From: Paludibacter sp.
Lineage (GTDB): Bacteria > Bacteroidota > Bacteroidia > Bacteroidales > Paludibacteraceae
Direction of reading: 5' to 3'
Length of the DNA: 8,865 nucleotides
Assembly: GCA_028748945.1 (NCBI GenBank)
Contig: JAQTOL010000110.1
Location: 1-8,865 of the forward strand
Positions 4,311 through 8,865 of the stretch are shown here, piece after piece; position 1 is the stretch's first letter; each line of letters opens with the position of its first letter. The notes beneath the pieces were generated by a model, which was given only the letters and a program-made list of their open reading frames with translations, was not told where the DNA came from and ran no database searches. Position numbers and translations under genes: made by a program.

Positions 4311-6110
4311 TTAAGCAAAGTCCCTGCCTTCATAATAATTTATAAATGCTTTGTTCACCAGACGATTACCTCCCGGAGTAGGGTAATCACCGGTAAAATA
4401 CCAATCACCGGTATGATTTGGACAAGCTTTATGTAAGCCATCGATAGATTGATAAACCAACTCCACCGGGCAATCAACTTCATGAGGAGTTAGCATTTCT
4501 GCAATTTTTACAGATACTTCATCCTGAGTAAAAGGTGCGTATATTTCAGTCACATAATTAATTATTTCTTCCTTTGACAAATCTTCCTGAGCTTTAGATT
4601 TTCGATATACTTCGTCAATTATATTTTGTTTGCCGGTTTCTTTCAATAATTCAATAGCGGCACGGAACGCACAAAATTCATTCATTCTCGGCATATCAAT
4701 ACCATAATAATCAGGAAAGCGAACCTGAGGTGAGGATGAAACAATCACTATCTTTTTAGGTTCCAGTCGGTATAATATTTTCAGAATACTTTGTTTCAAT
4801 GTAGTTCCCCGCACGATAGAGTCATCAATTGCAACCAGATTATCCACTTTTCCCCGACGAATAGAACCATATGTCACATCGTAAACGTGAGTGGCCAGGT
4901 CATCGCGTTCGTTATTATTTGAAATAAACGTACGTAATTTGATATCTTTAATCAGTACTTTTTCAACCCGGATAGCCTGATTGTTAAGTGCCTTTATTCC
5001 ATCTTTCATTCCATAAAAGGCCACTTCTGCCGTATTGGGAATAAAGGAGAAAACGGTATTATCCACATCATTACCAATGGCTTTCAGAATTTGTTTCGTC
5101 AAGGATTGACCTAATTTCTTCCGTTCTTTATAAATATCAACATCACTACCTCTTGAAAAATAGATTCGTTCGAACGAACATTTTTTCAGTTCTGCTGCTG
5201 CCGGACGAATGGTTTCGAATTTAATAGTGCCATTTTTCTTGATTATCATTGCTTCGCCTGGAGTGAGCTCTTTAATATCTTCTTCTTTCAGGTTCATAGC
5301 AGTCTGAATTACCGGACGCTCCGATGCCACAACAACAATTTCATCATCAGCATAATAAAATGCAGGACGAATTCCCTTTGAATCCCGGAAAACAAACGAA
5401 TCACCATGACCCAGCATACCGCAAATAGTATAACCGCCATCCCACATTTTCTCAGACTTTCGGATAAATGAAGCGATATCCAGATTTTCCTCAATCTTCT
5501 GTGTGATGGTTATATCATTTGTGTACCGTTGTTTAATCTTGTCATATTCTTTTTGGACTTCCTGATCGAGCTGAAAACCAAGTGATTCAAGCATTAAGAA
5601 AGTATCACCTTTATCACGGGGATGTTGTCCTTTCTGAGTTAAATGATCAAAAAGTTCATCCACATTAGTCAGATTAAAATTTCCGGCAAGTAACAATGTT
5701 CTGTTTTTCCAGTTATGACGACGTAAAAAAGGATGAACATAGGACAGACCACTTTTCCCAGTAGTGCTGTAACGAAGATGACCTAAATACAATTCTCCTG
5801 CAAAATCAAATTTGGATTTGCACTTTAAAGCATCCGACAAAACTTCATCAGACTCATTTGCCAGTTTCCCGTTTATAGTTGCAAAAATTTCCTGAATCGC
5901 ATTTTTTCCTTCCACCCTTTCGCGCCATATATATTCTTCTCCCGGAGGCATATCGAGTTTCACGGTAGAAATACCGGCACCTTCTTGTCCACGGTTATGT
6001 TGTTTTTCCATAAGCAGGTACATTTTTTGCAAACCATACTGCCATGTTCCATATTTCTCCTGATAAAATTCCAGCGGCTTTAAAAGCCTAACCATTGCAA
6101 TTCCGCACAT
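4311..6110 (-). CDS. purF: Amidophosphoribosyltransferase (long Bacteroidota form)
   Basis: This enzyme performs the first committed step of purine synthesis: PRPP plus glutamine gives 5-phosphoribosylamine, glutamate and pyrophosphate. The 599 residues comprise an N-terminal Ntn glutaminase domain and a C-terminal phosphoribosyltransferase domain. Cys2 is the nucleophile and needs only Met removal, as there is no propeptide. Glutaminase motifs are NRGQEGAG (39-46), GHLRYSTTG (110-118) and LAGNFNLTN (141-149). SRGSDVDIYKERKKLG lies at 319-334 and the PRPP loop AIDDSIVRGTT at 427-437. The C-terminal FTGDYPT (572-578) matches a block where Bacillus-type enzymes have Fe-S Cys ligands; these are absent here. 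The usual bacterial length is about 470-505, and the extra sequence lies mainly in the glutaminase domain and near residues 500-560. It lies downstream of glmS, past a terminator. Confidence 0.95.
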   Translation of the reverse strand: MCGIAMVRLLKPLEFYQEKYGTWQYGLQKMYLLMEKQHNRGQEGAGISTVKLDMPPGEEYIWRERVEGKNAIQEIFATINGKLANESDEVLSDALKCKSKFDFAGELYLGHLRYSTTGKSGLSYVHPFLRRHNWKNRTLLLAGNFNLTNVDELFDHLTQKGQHPRDKGDTFLMLESLGFQLDQEVQKEYDKIKQRYTNDITITQKIEENLDIASFIRKSEKMWDGGYTICGMLGHGDSFVFRDSKGIRPAFYYADDEIVVVASERPVIQTAMNLKEEDIKELTPGEAMIIKKNGTIKFETIRPAAAELKKCSFERIYFSRGSDVDIYKERKKLGQSLTKQILKAIGNDVDNTVFSFIPNTAEVAFYGMKDGIKALNNQAIRVEKVLIKDIKLRTFISNNNERDDLATHVYDVTYGSIRRGKVDNLVAIDDSIVRGTTLKQSILKILYRLEPKKIVIVSSSPQVRFPDYYGIDMPRMNEFCAFRAAIELLKETGKQNIIDEVYRKSKAQEDLSKEEIINYVTEIYAPFTQDEVSVKIAEMLTPHEVDCPVELVYQSIDGLHKACPNHTGDWYFTGDYPTPGGNRLVNKAFINYYEGRDFA

Positions 6111-6179
6111 ACCTTTTAAAATGAATAATTATTTCAATATCAATTTGAAAATTAAAAAAACAATACCACTACAACAATT

Positions 6180-6208
6180 AAAAAACCCCAACGATTGACG
6201 AAGGGGTT
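6180..6208 (-). terminator. Intrinsic terminator after glmS
   Basis: Read on the minus strand, an AACCCC...GGGGTT stem (6208-6203 with 6189-6184), with two further CG pairs inside a 2x2 internal loop, leads into six T (6185-6180). It begins 11 bp after the glmS stop. It implies that purF is at least partly transcribed from its own promoter, although I find no good TAnnTTTG box in the 69 bp before the purF ATG. Confidence 0.75.
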
Positions 6209-6218
6209 AATTATAACA

Positions 6219-8063
6219 TTATTCAACAGTTACTGATTTTGCCAGATTGCGTGGTTGATCCACATTACAACCTTTTACAACGGCTATATGATAGGCAAAC
6301 AGTTGTAAGGGAATAGCTGCCAGTAAAGGAACAAGACACTCTTCAGTATCGGGTATACTTATGGTGTAATCCGATAAATTACTTACGACGACATCGCCTT
6401 CCGTAACGATTGAAATTATCTTTCCTTTACGTGCTTTAATTTCCTGAATATTACTGACTACTTTTTCATACATTCCGGCACTGGTAGCAATAACGACCAC
6501 CGGCATTTCCTGACTGATTAAAGCAATTGGTCCGTGTTTCATTTCGGCAGCCGGGTAACCTTCTGCATGAATGTAAGAGATTTCCTTCAGTTTCAGAGCT
6601 CCTTCGAGTGCTACCGGGAAATTATAACCACGGCCCAAATAAATAAAGTTCTGTGCATAGGTAAACGTTTTTGCAAACTCGGCAATCCGATCATTCTGTT
6701 TTAAAATCTCCTTAATTTTTTCAGGGATTTTTGACAACTCGGAAACAATTTTGAGATAATTTTCATTATTCAATGTTCCCTTTTCTTTGCCAATCATCAT
6801 AGCCAGCATGGTAAGAACAGTTACCTGTGCCGTAAATGCTTTAGTGGATGCAACCCCGATTTCCGGTCCTGCATGCGTATAACACCCTGAATGTGTATTC
6901 CGAGGGATGGAAGATCCCACCACATTACAAATTCCAAAAATAAATGCTCCTTTTGATTTTGCAAGTTCTACAGCAGCCAAAGTATCGGCAGTTTCGCCCG
7001 ATTGGGAAATGGCAATTACAATATCATCCGGATGAATTACCGGTTTTCGATATCGAAACTCTGAAGAATACTCAACTTCTACCGGAATACGGGCAAATTC
7101 CTCAATAGCATATTTTCCAATTAAACCCGCATGCCATGAAGTTCCACATGCTGTGATAATTATACGTTTTGCATTCAGGAATTTTTCTTTATTGTCGATA
7201 AATCCGGCAAGTGTAATATGATCTCCTTCAACATTGACACGACCACGCATGCTGTCGCTCAATGTTTTCGGCTGTTCGAAAATTTCTTTAATCATGAAAT
7301 GGGGATAACCACCTTTCTCAAGTTGACTGATCGTCATTTCGAGTTTTTTTATTTCAGGGGTTTTTTCCACATTTCCAATCGTTTTAATTCTCAATTCTTT
7401 ACCACGTTTTAGTGTGACAATTTCTTCTTCGCCAATATAAACCACCTGATTGGTATATTCAATAATAGGAGTTGCATCAGATGCAAGAAAAAATTCGTCT
7501 ACTCCAATGCCAACGACCAATGGACTTCCTTTGCGGGCCGCCACAATGATATCCGGTTGTCCTTTTTCAATTACGGCTATTGCATAAGCACCAACAACCT
7601 GGTCTAAAGCCAATTGAACAGCTTTCGTCAAACTTATATTATTCGATTTTTTAATAAACTCAATTAGTTGAACCAATACTTCAGTGTCAGTTTCACTCAT
7701 AAATGAATAGCCATTTTCAATCAAACCTTGTTTGAGTACTGCATAATTTTCAATAATACCATTATGTATAAGAGCCAATTCTTCAGATTGAGAAAAATGA
7801 GGATGCGCATTTACCTGATTTGGTTCACCGTGAGTAGCCCAACGAGTATGAGCAATACCAATTGTTCCTTCAGTATCCTTACTTTGAACAAACTGAACTA
7901 AATCTGAAACTTTACCTTTTGCTTTATATACATTTAAATCATTATTGCTGTTTAATAAAGCTATCCCGGCGCTGTCATACCCCCTATATTCCAGTCGTTG
8001 AAGACCCTTGATTAAAATTGGATAAGCTTGTCTATTTCCTATGTAACCTACAATTCCACACAT
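6219..8063 (-). CDS. glmS: Glutamine--fructose-6-phosphate aminotransferase (isomerizing)
   Basis: This enzyme converts fructose-6-phosphate and glutamine to glucosamine-6-phosphate and glutamate, the entry step to UDP-GlcNAc for peptidoglycan and lipopolysaccharide. The 614 residues match the usual length (609 in E. coli). The N-terminal Ntn glutaminase has nucleophile Cys2, YRGYDSAGIA (26-35), TRWATHGEP (73-81) and HNGIIEN (100-106). Two SIS isomerase domains follow: CGTSWHAG (306-313), AISQSGETADTL (351-362), GVASTKAFTAQV (403-414) and the AEMKHGP block with catalytic His510. The C-terminus is the canonical QPRNLAKSVTVE with Lys609. All key residues are present. The ATG at 8063 is fixed by the MCGI start. 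It sits 72 bp downstream of dapL on the same strand and ends in a terminator. No glmS ribozyme is visible in that short gap. Confidence 0.98.
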   Translation of the reverse strand: MCGIVGYIGNRQAYPILIKGLQRLEYRGYDSAGIALLNSNNDLNVYKAKGKVSDLVQFVQSKDTEGTIGIAHTRWATHGEPNQVNAHPHFSQSEELALIHNGIIENYAVLKQGLIENGYSFMSETDTEVLVQLIEFIKKSNNISLTKAVQLALDQVVGAYAIAVIEKGQPDIIVAARKGSPLVVGIGVDEFFLASDATPIIEYTNQVVYIGEEEIVTLKRGKELRIKTIGNVEKTPEIKKLEMTISQLEKGGYPHFMIKEIFEQPKTLSDSMRGRVNVEGDHITLAGFIDNKEKFLNAKRIIITACGTSWHAGLIGKYAIEEFARIPVEVEYSSEFRYRKPVIHPDDIVIAISQSGETADTLAAVELAKSKGAFIFGICNVVGSSIPRNTHSGCYTHAGPEIGVASTKAFTAQVTVLTMLAMMIGKEKGTLNNENYLKIVSELSKIPEKIKEILKQNDRIAEFAKTFTYAQNFIYLGRGYNFPVALEGALKLKEISYIHAEGYPAAEMKHGPIALISQEMPVVVIATSAGMYEKVVSNIQEIKARKGKIISIVTEGDVVVSNLSDYTISIPDTEECLVPLLAAIPLQLFAYHIAVVKGCNVDQPRNLAKSVTVE

Positions 8064-8135
8064 AAATTTTATTTTTTTTTATCTCAAAAGAGGATGAAAT
8101 GAAACGATAATTATATTAAGTTTTTTGTCAATCTG

Positions 8136-8865
8136 TTATATTCCTTTTCGAATTCTGTTTAATGCTTCAATCGTATTTTCACGACTATTAAAGCCGGTAA
8201 AACGCATATATCCTTCGCCTGAAGTGCCAAAAACTACTCCAGGAGTTCCGATAACCTGGTGTTCATACAATAATTGATTGAAGAACTTCCATGAAGTTTG
8301 ATTATCAGGTATTTTAAACCAAACATAAGGAGAGTTTATGCCACCATACACTTTCAATCCCGAAGAAAGTAATTCGTTTCTGATTAACGATGCATTTGTT
8401 AAGTAATATTCAACCAATTCTTTTGTTTCTGCTTTACCTTTTCGCGAATAAATAGCTTCGGCAGCGCGTTGTACAATGTATGATACACCATTTGTATAAT
8501 TTGCTATTCGTCTGATCCACAATTTAGCGAGTGGTGTTTCTTCTCCCATTTTAGTATAAACCATCAACTCTTGTGGAAAAACAGAATATCCGCAACGCAG
8601 CCCGGTAAATCCTGCTGTTTTTGAATAAGTTCGTATTTCAATGGCAACTTTTTTGGCTCCCTTAATTTCGTAAATACTTCGCGGAATATTGGGCTCATTT
8701 ATATAAGACTGGTAAGCACCGTCATAAACAATAATGCTTTGATGTTCGATTGCATAATCGACCCACTTTTTAAGCTCTGTTTTGCTCAGTACCGTTCCGG
8801 TAGGGTTATTCGGGTTACACAAATAAATGACATCAATTTTTTCAGTTGGTAATTCCGGGATAAAA
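8136..8865 (-). CDS. dapL: LL-diaminopimelate aminotransferase, C-terminal part
   Basis: This fold-type I PLP enzyme transfers an amino group from glutamate to tetrahydrodipicolinate, giving LL-diaminopimelate for lysine and peptidoglycan synthesis. The reading frame is open to the right edge of the window; the visible 242 residues begin FIPELPTEKIDVIYLCNPNNPTG, so the N-terminal part of about 170 residues (family length about 410) is missing. Motifs are NPNNPTG, the PLP-ring Asp in VYDGAYQSY, and the PLP lysine in RTYSKTAGFTGLR (Lys codon 8619-8621). The C-terminal GYMRFTGF carries the substrate-carboxylate Arg. The SKTAGFTG block is characteristic of DapL and separates it from ordinary aspartate aminotransferases. 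Asp-Gly-Ala-Tyr replaces the commoner Asp-Ala-Ala-Tyr, a mild variation. It is followed after 72 bp by glmS and may be co-transcribed with it. Confidence 0.93.
   Translation of the reverse strand, partial: FIPELPTEKIDVIYLCNPNNPTGTVLSKTELKKWVDYAIEHQSIIVYDGAYQSYINEPNIPRSIYEIKGAKKVAIEIRTYSKTAGFTGLRCGYSVFPQELMVYTKMGEETPLAKLWIRRIANYTNGVSYIVQRAAEAIYSRKGKAETKELVEYYLTNASLIRNELLSSGLKVYGGINSPYVWFKIPDNQTSWKFFNQLLYEHQVIGTPGVVFGTSGEGYMRFTGFNSRENTIEALNRIRKGI

Noticed and set aside
5309..5494. Minus-strand open frame inside purF
   Set aside because: It is an out-of-frame shadow fully inside a well-supported gene.
8064..8135. glmS ribozyme or riboswitch
   Set aside because: The dapL-glmS gap is only 72 bp and AT-rich, without the GC-rich pseudoknotted core such a ribozyme needs.
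8820..8822. TTG as the start of the aminotransferase gene
   Set aside because: The frame continues upstream to the window edge with residues that fit DapL (FIPELPTEKIDVIYL), so this TTG is an internal Leu.

Overview
The window looks like chromosomal DNA from a member of the Bacteroidota, probably Bacteroidales. The evidence is an AT-rich background, start codons without clear Shine-Dalgarno sequences, promoter boxes of the Bacteroidota form TAnnTTTG, an HU-like protein with the N-terminal extension typical of that phylum, a long (599 aa) PurF, and an LL-diaminopimelate aminotransferase beside glmS and purF. I see no phage, transposon, CRISPR or RNA gene.

Layout, left to right. (1) 1-219: the 3' end of an ABC ATPase gene (+). 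(2) 220-504: an AT-rich non-coding stretch with a promoter-like box and TACAGTT repeated at exact 22-bp intervals, upstream of an HU-like DNA-binding protein gene (505-900, +). (3) A bidirectional hairpin terminator separates it from a convergent cyclophilin-type prolyl isomerase gene (987-1421, -). (4) A redox or stress-type locus: a ferredoxin-domain protein gene (1560-2444, -), an unusual array of tiny hairpins (2471-2652), a small cupin gene (2657-3010, -), and a divergent Crp/Fnr-family regulator gene (3144-3812, +). The two divergent genes share a perfect 18-bp palindrome, GTGTAACAATTGTTACAC, which lies about 26-30 bp upstream of a good -7 box on each side. (5) A strong terminator at 3854-3894. 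(6) A block entirely on the minus strand: partial dapL (8136-8865), glmS (6219-8063) with its own terminator, purF (4311-6110), and a KdgF-like cupin (3910-4245).

How the genes may work together. glmS and purF both encode N-terminal-nucleophile glutamine amidotransferases, which feed amino sugar and purine synthesis. dapL supplies diaminopimelate for lysine and peptidoglycan, so this side is housekeeping nitrogen and cell-wall metabolism. The regulator, cupin and ferredoxin genes look like a small regulon. The regulator resembles HcpR-type (nitrosative stress) Crp/Fnr proteins, and the palindrome contains GTAAC-N4-GTTAC, a form I recall being reported for HcpR. No hcp gene lies in the window, so the stress role is inferred.

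The least explained structures are the micro-hairpin array between the cupin and ferredoxin genes and the 22-bp phased repeats upstream of the HU gene.
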